From: Verpa conica
Lineage: Eukaryota > Ascomycota > Pezizomycetes > Pezizales > Morchellaceae
Length of the DNA stretch: 64,000 nucleotides
Direction of reading: 5' to 3'
Assembly (NCBI GenBank): GCA_033030425.1
Contig: JAUFSD010000007.1
Span: 868,001 to 932,000 of the forward strand
Of this stretch, positions 22,122-32,915 are shown in pieces (position 1 is the stretch's first letter; each line of letters begins with the position of its first letter). The notes below the pieces were generated by a model. It did no database searches and was not told where the DNA came from. It saw only the letters and a program-made list of their open reading frames with translations. The position numbers were made by a program, and so were the translations under genes.

Positions 22122-24832
22122 GACTCTGCTTGGCCTCAAGATTCCCCGTGGTAGTAAAAGAAAGAGTAAATGTTTGAGAGGTAGCTCGAGAGAACAGATT
22201 GATGAAGAGGGAGAACGGGATGGAAGGGCGGGGTTGTTAATGTAGTTGAAGTAGAAGGCCTAGTGCTGGGGAAGCTTATCACTCGACAAAAGCTAGTAGT
22301 AGCGGCGAAATGCAGACGTCGCAAAGCAGCAGCAACAGCCGGGAAGACACAGCAATGGGGCGGGCAGTGTATTGTCTTATAGCACTCGAGACCACGGGTC
22401 TCTCGGGACTCTCGTTCCTCTTTCTCCAATTGGGGGAATGAGGGGAAGGGATTTAGTTTGGCCCTGCTGCGCTCCGGAGCACTTATTGAGGGAGGTGATG
22501 ATGTATGGTTGATGTGGGGGAACCAAGGAAATGTGAGACTGACGAGACAGAGCAAAGAAAGAAAGCTTGGATGCAAAGTTGGGCAGCCCCAAGTACTTGT
22601 ACCTCACGGCACCTCAATTTGTTTTTTCTTCTAAAGTAATAGATGTACCGTTTCGGGATCCCAGGTCGGCTATCACTTGAATTGTAACTATGTATTCACG
22701 TTTCCTGACTACTCCTCGTTTCCACTCTCCTGGTAGCAATCGCAAGCACAGGGTGCCACAGGGATCAATCCATACAGAGCCGGTCTATCTAATACCTTGA
22801 AAGTAGCTAAAGATATGGCGTCGCCCTTGCTGCTGTACCTGGCAAGAACTCCTTGATTGGCGGGAAGCCCATAAGCTAGTCATTTAGTCAACCGCTCAAC
22901 GGCCCTTGGAACTTGATGAAACTCATAAAGACATCGAACGACAGCCCCGATAGTAAACTAAAAAAATAAAAATACATTTCACTGAGCCTCGCATGTCCTT
23001 AGCTGCTTGCTCATTGGCTCGGTATAATTTACAATCTTTTTTTCTCCTGAATTCGCCAGAATCAAGGAACTTTATTAAATGTCGCATTGCATACATAACA
23101 TGGAATTCTGCAGATGCCTTGGGGGCGAATTTAAAGTCCCACACCATCAATCATCGGGCAGCGCTTAGTCTACAATCTCACTACAGCCAAGCCTTACCCT
23201 GTCCGTAGTGATATCTATGGCGTTTCACCCAGGGCCAACGAGGGGCTTTGTTCAGCCACTAGCTGAGTGGTTCTAGCATTCATACTCATTGGAATCTGAC
23301 TTGAGCTGAAAGCCCATTCCATTGTTTTTAACAGCCCAACAAGTAAATACAGGCGACCTGAGAGTTCAATATCTGAGATTCCCAGGTTAGTGGAATAAAG
23401 CAAGGGAAACCGAAATTCCACTGGAGTAGGGGTCCGGCTCGCCGGGGGGGAACCCTGGAAACGAAGTCGAAATCAAATTCACCAAAATTCGCCAGAGAAG
23501 GACCGGCAATGTTACAGAAGTGGCAGGAACCAAGCAACTGATATGACCGCAAAGGCTTAGCGACCAATACTTACATCAGTCGGACACTGCGCCGTAGCTT
23601 TTGTAAAGAAACCCCCGGCTCGTTTCCGCTTGGACAATCGCGGTACCACAAAGGACCCTGGCTCACTCTTAAGTAGCCGTTGAGAGATCATTCTCGGTAA
23701 GGGAGTCAACTATTTACATGTAGCGACAGGTGTTTACCATACAGTTTATCCAAGATTTAGTTACACCATGAGTTCTTGCCTTGGTTTTCTATTTATGTCT
23801 ATAGGGCTATAAGATTATAAGAATGTTTGCCCTATAAGAGCATGGTTCATAGCGTAATGTATATTTCACTAGTATTATTTACTCACTTATAAGGATACAC
23901 TCAATTCTTATAGAGTGGATTGTAGAGTCTGTATTACCTTTCTCCCCTTTAACTCGTGATGACAGCTAGTAAGACGGAATATGCCTTAAGCACGTCCTCT
24001 TCCGCACGCGTCTTTGCCATATAGGCCGGTAAATATATTATCGATGGGCCATGACAACTAGTAACACAATGACTTTAGCAGAATCAACCCAGGTCGCTGG
24101 GTAAGGTACATTAAAGTTCCCGGGTATGAAGGGCCCTTGGTCTCAATAGGAGGCTCAGGAGGATGGTGATAACATTACAGTATCTTCCAGGAGTTTAAAG
24201 CCTGCGTCATCTATAGCGGGGAGGTACTGTAAGCGATGTGAGACGACTGAGGCAACTCATGATGACGATGGATGAAACTGATCAAGGGTTAGGGAAAATG
24301 ATTTAGATTAGTCACGCGATGCTACTTGTGCAGCGGATATCAGCGTTGAAAGTCGGGGCTGTGTGTTCTGCATACATGCAACTTTGAGTCTGCCCGCCAT
24401 CTGATAGAGAAAGGTTTACGGAAGCATATATTACTGGCTCAGTTGATAAGAATAGAAATACCAAGCAGATAACCGATACTTGAGATTTAAACTCCCATGA
24501 AGCTTACGCCGCAAGTAATAATACATGCATTCTAGGTTCCTGATCTACAATACAGTAATCCCAAAAATACACCTCTAAATCTTATTTATCTGACTACATT
24601 TAAGTATCTATGTGGCCCTGCCAACCTGATTACAAAGAGCCAAAGCAACCGCTGACATAGCTTTGAAATGAGGTGGAGACACTCCTAGTTATGATCACGC
24701 GCTTCCCCATGCTTTCGAGCATTTCCAACGAGAATTAGTGGGTCTCTGGCGGGAGGGGTTGCGGGAGCTCGCGGCCACGCGGCGCGGGGTAGTCTAAAAG
24801 AGAAAGAAGAAAAAGAAATTACAACGAAGCGA
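22122..24832. other. MIF-like gene upstream region and gene-free sequence
   Basis: The first 500 bases form the likely leader and promoter of the MIF-like gene (CT-rich on the minus strand). From about 22600 on, no coding, RNA or repeat feature was recognised. Confidence 0.4.
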
Positions 24833-27800
24833 TTGAGAGAAAAAAAAACAAATTATCTCCACATCAATCTTTTCCGGCAAGAAAAAACGGCACATCTGAT
24901 CAAGGGTTTTTTTGAGGCTCCGGTGATAATGGTGCCCCAATGTCTCATAAGCAACCAAATCGTTCAGCTGGGTGTCAGACCGGTTTTATACGGATCGTGT
25001 GGCAAGGCCAGACGGGGGGGTAATGGATATATCCCACATGTAGCTGGACCCTTTGTAACTCCAGGAAAACTGATATCCAATCTATGTAGTCATGTGGTAC
25101 TACCGGCGGAGCTCGGTTCCTCGTTTCGTACTACGCAGATTAATCTGGAAAAATGGTTTCTAGAAGCCGATGCTGTCGCAGCTGAGCCAGATGTAGTATT
25201 GGCGTTGGGGTTACTCTCAACACGCCCACGATATTGCACATCGCCCCCTTCAGCACTGATTGTAGATTCACAACTGAGGAGTGGAGAATACCTAGAGTCC
25301 ATGGTGACACGATTTGCCAACACCACAAGGCTACTAACCAACAGGCCAGCAACAAGGTGGGAGAAAAACCGCACTATACCTGATCGTAGGTTAAATGTCA
25401 CCCGAAAAGCTTTCTCGACGATATGATACGCTGAGAGAGAGCAAGCACACGAAACAATTGGTTTGCGCCAGTACTGGCCATTACTGTGAACACATCAGAC
25501 TAGTATCACCAGTGGCATAAAACGAAAAACACAAGTACGCATATACCGACCAGATCTTAATTGTCTTACAACCCAGCCCTACGACATGAGCAGACCAACG
25601 AGTGGTTTTTGCGGCCCACCAAGGCATGAATATTTGCACTTGGACGGAAGCATCCACCCTCTGTACCACATAACGCGCGGATAATAACAGGAGCGCTCCA
25701 CACTAGGAACTTGATATCTGATAGGTTCACGGTATCCTATGAATGTATAATTTATATATCAAAATCCGCGATACATTATGACACAGATTCCTGACTCTTT
25801 ATAATCACGGCGTCAGCGGACTGTATAATTAATTTAGACCTTTTGTAAAAGCGCGCTTCTCGACTGTCAAGGCTACTTGCATCCTAAAGCTCTCCGTAAC
25901 TGTTTCAAATGTGGTGTACTCAACAACAGTTTCCCGTGGCCTGCAATCTGTGGTGCCAATACCCGTTTGTCTAGACTAAACGGAAATGATAAAGGTAGCT
26001 ATTTTAAATATAAACTCCCTAAGGTTTCTAAATTAGCACTTTCTGCGGAACGGATAACGGCTGCGATAGCTATCCGGGCCTCGTTACTCCATGGATCATG
26101 ATATTGATCCAGAACCCCATTATTTATAACTAGACGCGGCTAACTTTGCTTTTGTGCTGTTCACCTGATTAATATTGTCTTTTCATGCTTAGTTTCTAAG
26201 CAAAGCTCTAGGCTGCTGCTCTAAAGTAAGTAGGAATAACTTTCACTGAGAAATTCGAGGTTAATCCGCCTCCCAACTTGTGGCTGGTATAGTGCTCGTC
26301 AGGTGACTCATAATTCGGTTGGAATTATCCCAACTAAGTGTTGCGAATACGGTCCGAGCTGGTGAGTCAGGGTGTTCCAAGGAACCTCTCCACGGCGTAC
26401 AAACCCTTAGGATATCTTCCCGAGGCGTCCAGCTAGGCAGCAAATGCATACCCGCCGACCCCAGATATCAGAGGGTTTAAAAAACTGCTCATTCGTAGAG
26501 TTTAATATTTAAAGTTTCGGCCAAAGTGCTTTATGCAAGGAAAGTCACACCTGTCAAATCCTCCTAGAGGATGGCTCCAATACAGTCTCACGCTTATTTA
26601 GCAACGAGTGATATATTATGATCTAATGCGACATATTCAATATTTTTGTCCTTGGCAGCCCATACCGCGCGCGTTCTGTCGGCATCAGCCTGCAAGGCAA
26701 GAACTGTCTCAAATTTTCTCGGCGCTCATGCAGAGAGATCTTTAGCCGTAGGTCATCCTAACCAATAGAAATAGCTACATAGCGCCAGCCCAAACCACTG
26801 TATTGTGACGTACAGCTACAGTCTCGTTTATCGATTGGTAGAGGTAAACCTAGGTACTGGCACCCCATCACGCAGGGTGCTGTTGGGCTCTATTTTACCT
26901 AATGACTGAGGCGATAGCGCTTTTCACAACCCATAGCAGCTTTTTTTGCTTTTTATGCACATTCGCCAGAACATACCATATTTGGACAGCCCTGAAGCCT
27001 TACACTAGTACCGGTAGCGATTCCGGCGGCAGCTTGTAACAATATTTGTAGGTTATTACTCTTTCAAGTACGCCTCAAGGCGTCGGCGTCAGCTTCTATG
27101 CAGAAAAAATAGCCAGCAGCGGTAAATCGCGATAAGTGTGGATTACACAGTGCTGACGATACCCTCTGCATACCTTACAATCACTCTTTTAGCAGAATCA
27201 ATCCTCTTTGAATCGATGAAACAAGGTGGGGTACACTACATCCATTAATTTGGTGGGGAGCCGTCACCATGATACCCATGATCCAAGCTCAAAGACGGAA
27301 GTGTGCCCTTGAGCACATACAGCTATGTCTCGAAATCATTGGTCCAGATACAAAATGTATCAGCCACTTTGGAATCTCTCGACTTGGGTAAATATTGAAT
27401 ACTCGAAGGCTGATGGCCTACCCCGCTTTTTTTTTCAAATACTACAACACGCGCTACGCTCGGCCTCGATAGAGCTTTTACGGTTGTGTGAGGAGACATG
27501 AAAATTGCTTCTTGGTGGCTTTAGAACACTACTGAATGTGGGTAGTACCGTACAAACTAGCGCTAGGATACTGGAATAAGAAAGAGAGGTCCTAACCTAT
27601 AGGGGTTATCCCCGATAAAACAAAAGACGGAGGCCCCCTTTCCTCAACCGAGTGGCAAATTGTAAGATCATTCAGCCACACTTTGTTTGGACGTCCTAGT
27701 GCTGTGCCCCGCCAGCTAACTGGTGGCCTGTACTTGATTACTAGGGAGCCTACAAAGGATTTGGAAGAAATGACGCGCCTTCGCGAAGGTCGCTCTGTAC

Positions 27801-28968
27801 CATGGTTAGGCTGCTGGAGCAAAAAAAAAAACCTCAATTCTAATACCTATCGCTATTCAGGGGTGTAGGCTAAAGGCGGCATAAAGTATAGTTCCCCTAG
27901 CTGTGTGGAGCGGGGAAAGATTGTGAATCACTGTTAGAGTACACATCCATGAAGGACGCGATTGTTTGATATGAGCTCAAGCGTAACAATGAGATACGCC
28001 CAGCTTTAATGATCTGTCACCCAATAAAGTATATACGAGTATCCGATCCACCGAACACTTGGCAATGTCTTATAATCCTAACGTGCATTGACTCAGATTC
28101 AATCACCACATCTCACTCGTTCGTTCATGTCAACTATAACGCCGATTTGCTCTATCGACAGGGGTTTTGATATACTAGGTCTGTTTCCTGCCACGTTTCG
28201 TGACTTGCCTGAGGAAAATTACGGGAGAGCCTAGATCGCTCCGGCCGTGCAGGAGTTTTGGCATTGACTATTCGTGAATCGATTTTAAAGTGTGCTTGCT
28301 GTCTTTGGATCGCGGTTGAAATGAGGGGGTACGCATTGCATCAACGCTCCACATGTAAGTCATTTACCTTATTTATGATTGGAGAGGTTTAAATCGAGCC
28401 ATTGACAGCGTGACCAGGAGCATGAATAAACATTAAACACGGATATCTTTTCCGGATATTTCCCTCAATTACTGAGTCTTGGCTACCCTAGTCACGTTAA
28501 ATCACTCGATACAATAAAATAGCTGTCGTTTTGATAGGGGACTTGGAACTCGGTAATTGATGAACTCTTTGATGGGAGAAGGTGCTTTATAAAAATAAGT
28601 TTCAGGATCGCGCACTAAAAGCCTCATGATCTACACTGCATAATATTTACTTATAGTCATGAGATATCACTCACTCACCAATGTTCACTCGCACAACAAC
28701 TTCTAGTTTATTTTCGTTTCTTCGGATTTCTGCCCATAGGCTTACTCTATGAGGAAATCTAACCCTCCCACTTATTAAAAAGTGCTAGCTGATGAGTAAT
28801 TCCCCGAAATCTAGGCCCTGAGCGGGCAAAACTTTTACCGGACTTAGTAATCCAATCCAGGTACGTCGCCGGCAAGGAAGACCCGCAAAAAAAAAGGACG
28901 AAACCAAAGTTCTTCAATCACCAAAATCTCTTTATCGATACCTACTCCACCTCTTATACAAACCTCCA
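24833..28968. other. Gene-free block before sulfiredoxin
   Basis: Contains a 197-codon open frame (24833-25426, +) with no recognisable motif and no codon or splice support, and otherwise only short frames. No LTR, inverted-repeat or RNA signature was seen. The last 100 bases, which are A- and CCA-rich, are the likely SRX1 promoter or leader. Confidence 0.4.
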
Positions 28969-29325
28969 ATGTCTGGTTCTGTCCAATCCCGCGGCATTAC
29001 CGCAACTCAGACTCTCCCGCTTACGGCAATCCTACGCCCCATCCCACCAGTCCTTGATCAATCTAAAATCGATACAATGGTCTGCACCCTCCAAAACAAC
29101 AATACCGATGCCTCTTTCGAGTCGGGTACCTTACCGCCTGTGGATATTCTGTATTACAAGTCGCCCGCTGGGAAGGATTTCTATTTCGCGTTTGGAGGGT
29201 GTCATAGATTGCAGGCGTATGAGCGTGCAAAAGTGGAGGGGGTGAATTGTAAGGTGTTGAAAGTTACAAAGGGGATGTTAAAGGTTTATTTGGGTGGTAG
29301 TGTGGATGCCATTGTGGGAGAATGA
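28969..29325 (+). CDS. SRX1: Sulfiredoxin
   Basis: A single exon encodes 118 residues, the usual size of fungal sulfiredoxin. LPLTAILRPIPPVLDQSKID is the conserved N-terminal segment for ATP and peroxiredoxin contacts, followed by LPPVDILYYKSPAGKDFYFAF and the signature FGGCHR at residues 75-80 with the catalytic Cys78. The protein ends VLKVTKGMLKVYLGGSVDAI, close to the family C-terminus. Sulfiredoxin reduces cysteine-sulfinic acid in over-oxidised 2-Cys peroxiredoxins using ATP and a thiol donor, in the cytosol. The ATG is in a good context (CTCCAATG) and is preceded by a CT/CA-rich leader. In yeast SRX1 is induced by peroxide; no clear stress-response site was identified by eye here. Confidence 0.95.
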   Translation: MSGSVQSRGITATQTLPLTAILRPIPPVLDQSKIDTMVCTLQNNNTDASFESGTLPPVDILYYKSPAGKDFYFAFGGCHRLQAYERAKVEGVNCKVLKVTKGMLKVYLGGSVDAIVGE

Positions 29326-29857
29326 ATTTATTGGGGCTGGTGTGACTTGGAAGAAAGGCGATCTTGAAAAGGGTTATAATGTAGTTTGTTAATGTGAATA
29401 GTTAAGTACCAATTCGGATTCTGGTGTGGGTGATTTTTCATGATCGGAACACAGTGAAACACTACCAGCTGAGTAAACCAAACAAGAGCACCTGCTGTCA
29501 TGAACGATTAGTCATGAGGATACTTGGCATCATCTATTACATAAAAGTTTCGTTTTTTCCTTTGTTTTTAGCATCATTATAATAAACTCTTTTTAAAAAA
29601 GTCTTTCATGACTAAACCGTCCTTGGTGACATAATCACCAAAAAGGTGATCATAACACCTGCTTTGAGCTTATAATATCAATCTGTTACTAATTTGAAGA
29701 CTAGTAGCATTTTTTTAGTTGAAACAGTAACTTAATTTGCATAACTACCCCTCCCCTAATTGAGAAAGCTCCAATATCACCACTTGCTCAACTATAGACT
29801 GCGACTTGAAAGCAAAAGTAATGGGGATATAGATACATGATTGTTATTTCGTAGCAC
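29326..29857. other. SRX1 3' flank and tRNA upstream region
   Basis: AT-rich sequence with no other gene recognised. Confidence 0.4.
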
Positions 29858-29942
29858 GATTCAGTGGTGTAGTGGTATCACGGGCGCTTGCCATCTCTAT
29901 GATAGTTTGCGCCCGACCCGGGTTCGATTCCCGGCTGATTCA
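29858..29942 (+). tRNA. tRNA-Gly(GCC) with a 14-nt intron
   Basis: The D arm reads GTGTAGTGGTATCAC. The anticodon stem GGCGC/GCGCC encloses the loop TTGCCAT with anticodon GCC at 29890-29892. The T arm is CCGGG-TTCGATT-CCCGG. A 14-nt intron (29894-29907) sits between positions 37 and 38, the canonical place. The variable region has four bases. The acceptor stem GATTCAG/CTGATTC pairs except for a T-T opposition at 3-70, unusual for a Gly tRNA, whose consensus begins GCATC. A T-rich run from 29951 can end Pol III transcription. The gene looks functional but the mismatch leaves some doubt. Confidence 0.85.
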
Positions 29943-30197
29943 AAAAGCAATCGTTTCTTTTTACAAATTTTTACCTTTTTAAATCTAGCTCAAATATTCC
30001 TCCAGCGAGCTGAGCCATAACTTTAGAAATTGGAACTTCGGCTGTTCATGTAGTAAAGAGACCTGATGTTTCTAGGTGCCCCTCCCCCGGGAGACCGTAC
30101 TCTTTGTAGGTTAGTTAAGTCTTGGTGCTTGCATCTGACACTGGTTTGTATTAACCCACTATTTCGAGACCAGGTTCTTTTCAGTCTCACCCAAAAA

Positions 30198-31116
30198 TTA
30201 CAAATACTTCCCCAGAGCCTTCCTCCCTTCCATAAACACAATCTCTGGCCCTAAAAACGACACTCTCCCACCCTTCTCCGCATACTCCACCACTCTCCCA
30301 ATCCTACTTCCACCTCTATCAACCGACTGAATCTCTCCTCTCAACACCCTTCTCAACATCCCCTTCGTATCCTTCAGCAACGTCATGGCATCATCATTAC
30401 TCAAGCCATAACTTGCCACCACACAGACCTCCCCGTCACCGTCAGTCTCTACAAACTCTATAAGCTTATCAAGACTTCTCCAGTACTCCTCTACATCTGT
30501 CTCTAGTGTAAAGACCACAGATTCGCCGAGAGCGTCACCGACAAAGAGGACGCTCTCGATGGGGTCAAAGACACACAGTGAGTCTGGAGTTGTGCCGGGA
30601 GTTAGGAGGGCTGTGAGTGGTGTTTCAGAGAGGGAGACATGAGGGAAGAGGTCTGTGTCGTAGAGGTGGGTAATGGGTTTTGGGTAGAGGAAGTGAGGTG
30701 ATTCGGAGGAGGCGAGAATGGTGATTGTTGGGGGGAAAGGTGTGAGATCTGTTTTTTTCTGTTAGTATTTTGTGGTGGCGAAGGGGAGAAGAGAAGGGGA
30801 GATTACCGGTGGGTCGTCGGGTAAAGGCGATTGTGTATTCATGCTTTCCATAGGCGTTTAGTGGTCTCCCAGCACCATAGCCATGGCCGGGTATAGGTGT
30901 TGTTTCGAGGAATTCGAGAAGGGTTTTGGGTTTGGCTGATTTTGTTCCGGGGAGGGGTTTTGGATCTCTGCCATGGCTGGTGTCGATGATGACTATTGTG
31001 TCATTAAAGAGCTTGACATAGATATGTGGGAGCTCGCCGTAGGAATTTGTTTCGACTATGCGGAACGTTGTAGAGTTTAGGCGCGTTGCGGTGAATTGAG
31101 GTGTTGCGGGAGCCAT
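30198..31116 (-). CDS. Metallo-beta-lactamase-fold protein lacking metal ligands
   Basis: Two exons, 31116-30807 and 30748-30198; 286 residues. The intron (58 nt, GTAATC..ACAG) contains CTAAC near its 3' end. The N-terminus, FTATRLNSTTFRIVETNSYGE, IYVKLFNDTIVIIDTSHGRD and RPLNAYGKHEYTIAFT, matches fungal proteins annotated as metallo-beta-lactamase superfamily. The position where relatives carry the HxHxDH metal motif after 'TH' reads TRRPTDLTPFPPT. The second motif is LTPGTTPDSL instead of TPGHTPDxL, and the region of the third His reads VVASYGLSNDD. FDPIESVLFVGDALGE keeps the GD turn. With the main zinc ligands absent, hydrolase activity is unlikely, so this looks like a pseudoenzyme or a member with another role. 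The model is supported by the exact phase at the splice; a missed alternative exon cannot supply the motif because the intron does not encode it. Confidence 0.82.
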
Positions 31117-31710
31117 TGGGGATTCTTAATAGGCAAGAGAAGAGAAGTTGGAAGTTGAGGGCTGAGAGAGCTGAGATGAGGGGGGGGGATTGGGGGCGTT
31201 TATGTCGGGATGCCCTCCGATGAGTGGTTGATACCACGGGGCTGGGTGGTGGTACAGGAAGTTGATAGGTCGTACAAGGTACAGCTTTCCACTGGCTGAA
31301 TATCCTTTGTATCGTTCCTATTTTTGGCGTGGAATGCTAGAAGAATAAAACAGGATTAGATGCTTATCAGAATCTTGTTCTTATTAGTTCTTGAGTGATA
31401 CTTGGATGACGGGAATAGCTAAAGAACCATACTTGTTTCTAACCGTACATCATCTAGAAGTGCATATAGTCCTTTGTCTGTACATCAGAGAGCTCACGGT
31501 AGCAGATGGTACTTATAAAAAAGTATCATATAATACCATAGCTTCTCCATTTATTCCTCTATTAATAAGTACCCCAGCTAGATAGAGCTGGGAGAGAAAA
31601 AGAGAGAAAAAGAGAAAGTAAATATTTGTAGACCACTTCCAACCCCATTTTTCTTCAGGATCTTTTTAGGCCTTAAAGAGCCCAAACAAACTGGATGCAG
31701 TAAAGAACAC
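31117..31710. other. Intergenic region
   Basis: Upstream region of the metallo-beta-lactamase-like gene and 3' flank of SWC5. No gene seen. A GAGAAA repeat run lies at about 31590-31617. Confidence 0.4.
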
Positions 31711-32592
31711 TCAGCCCTTCTTTTGACCCTCTTTCCAAGCTTGATCTCTCTTCTCTTCCACTCTTCCTAAAAATGCTTGCCGGTCTAGGTACGCCTTATC
31801 TCCCCTTGTATGTTTCTTCAGCTCTTCGCCGATTCCCTCCTTATCCACAAAGCCCGCCCAATCAAGACGTGACTTTTCCAGGGTATTCATTTTCTGCGCT
31901 GCCGGTTGAGCCGGCTTACGGGCAGCGGCTGCAGCGTCAAAGATAGAAGCACGCTTTTTTGGTGGCGGACGACGAGCGGGCGCATTAGCGGGCGGAGGAA
32001 CGGGAGAGGATGAAGCAGCCGGTAGGGAAGAAAGATATGTCCGTGCTTCCTGCGAGTCCTTCGGAACAGTCTTAAGTTCTGTGTGAGACTTTCCAGCAAA
32101 CGTGTAAGTTCTGGATATTGTGACAGTTTCTTCATCATAGACCTTCCCCGGCTCCTCATCCGTCTTCACCGTTGGTTCCGGGGAGGTTGTTTTTTGCTTT
32201 TTAGGCTTCGAGTTCATCTGTCTCCAGAGTTCGTCCACGTCTGTCTCTCCGGACGCAGCCACAATACCCCCCAGCCGTATTTTCTCGTTACCCTCTCGGG
32301 CCCGTTGCGCGCGGGTTTTGACTAGGCCGCCTTCACCGCCAGAGTCGCTTGCGAAGCTGCCGGTTGGCGATTCGGAGCCGTGGTTTTTTCGTTTTCGTTT
32401 TCTAGATTGAGTTTCAGGGTCCCCGTCATCGTCATCATCATCGGAGGCAATATCTGAGGCTACTTCAGCGGGCGCAGCGCTGGGGTCAAAGTCTTCGTCT
32501 TCTTCCGAGTTGTAATCTTCATCGTCAATGAGGGGGTCAGCCGTGGGGGATGGTGCAGAGGGTGAGGCGGGGGCTGATGATGGTAAGGTCAT
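31711..32592 (-). CDS. SWC5: SWR1-complex protein 5 (BCNT/Swc5)
   Basis: A single exon encodes 293 residues. The N-terminal 70 residues are strongly acidic (DDEDYNSEEDEDFDP and a run of Asp), then a nuclear-localisation-like RKRKRKNH. The middle has TDVDELWRQMNSKPKK, a conserved Swc5 segment. The C-terminal BCNT-C domain (about residues 225-290) reads KMNTLEKSRLDWAGFVDKEG and IGEELKKHTRGDKAYLDRQAF, the family signature. Swc5 is a subunit of the SWR1 remodeller and is needed for ATP-driven exchange of H2A for H2A.Z; its acidic part binds H2A-H2B. The gene is divergent from the PPR gene with about 320 bases between start codons, so the two may share a promoter. Confidence 0.93.
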   Translation of the reverse strand: MTLPSSAPASPSAPSPTADPLIDDEDYNSEEDEDFDPSAAPAEVASDIASDDDDDDGDPETQSRKRKRKNHGSESPTGSFASDSGGEGGLVKTRAQRAREGNEKIRLGGIVAASGETDVDELWRQMNSKPKKQKTTSPEPTVKTDEEPGKVYDEETVTISRTYTFAGKSHTELKTVPKDSQEARTYLSSLPAASSSPVPPPANAPARRPPPKKRASIFDAAAAARKPAQPAAQKMNTLEKSRLDWAGFVDKEGIGEELKKHTRGDKAYLDRQAFLGRVEEKRDQAWKEGQKKG

Positions 32593-32915
32593 GGTGTGGT
32601 GGTGACGATGGAGGGGGAGACGCGACGGGTGTGCGGTAAAGCTGCTTTGGGAACCCTAACCCATGTGCCTAGACCTGTGGACCGGGGGAGGAAGTTCTAC
32701 ATTCTAGTTATATCAATTTGATCTTATTACTCTTGTTTCATGCCTTATAGTATCTCGAGATCTTCCTCCTCCTCCCCTCTCAGGCGTTTAGGAAGTTTTT
32801 CTTCCACGGCTTCTCACTCATAGCGAAGTGTGTAACTCCCCCACATTACTAAGCATTAACCTCTAAATATCCAACTTTTTCGGGCTCCCCCCACCTTATC
32901 TCAACCTCCCCCACA
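32593..32915. promoter_or_regulatory. Divergent promoter region of SWC5 and PPR gene
   Basis: The spacer between two divergent starts. It is pyrimidine-rich on the + strand near 32762-32790 and again before the PPR ATG (CTCCCCCCACC). No specific factor site was assigned. Confidence 0.45.

Noticed and set aside
22136..22607. Minus-strand frames upstream of the MIF-like gene
   Set aside because: CT-rich leader sequence; no conservation with MIF-like proteins.
24833..25426. 197-codon open frame on the + strand
   Set aside because: No motif, starts in an A-rich run, overlapped by minus-strand frames of similar quality, lies in gene-free DNA.
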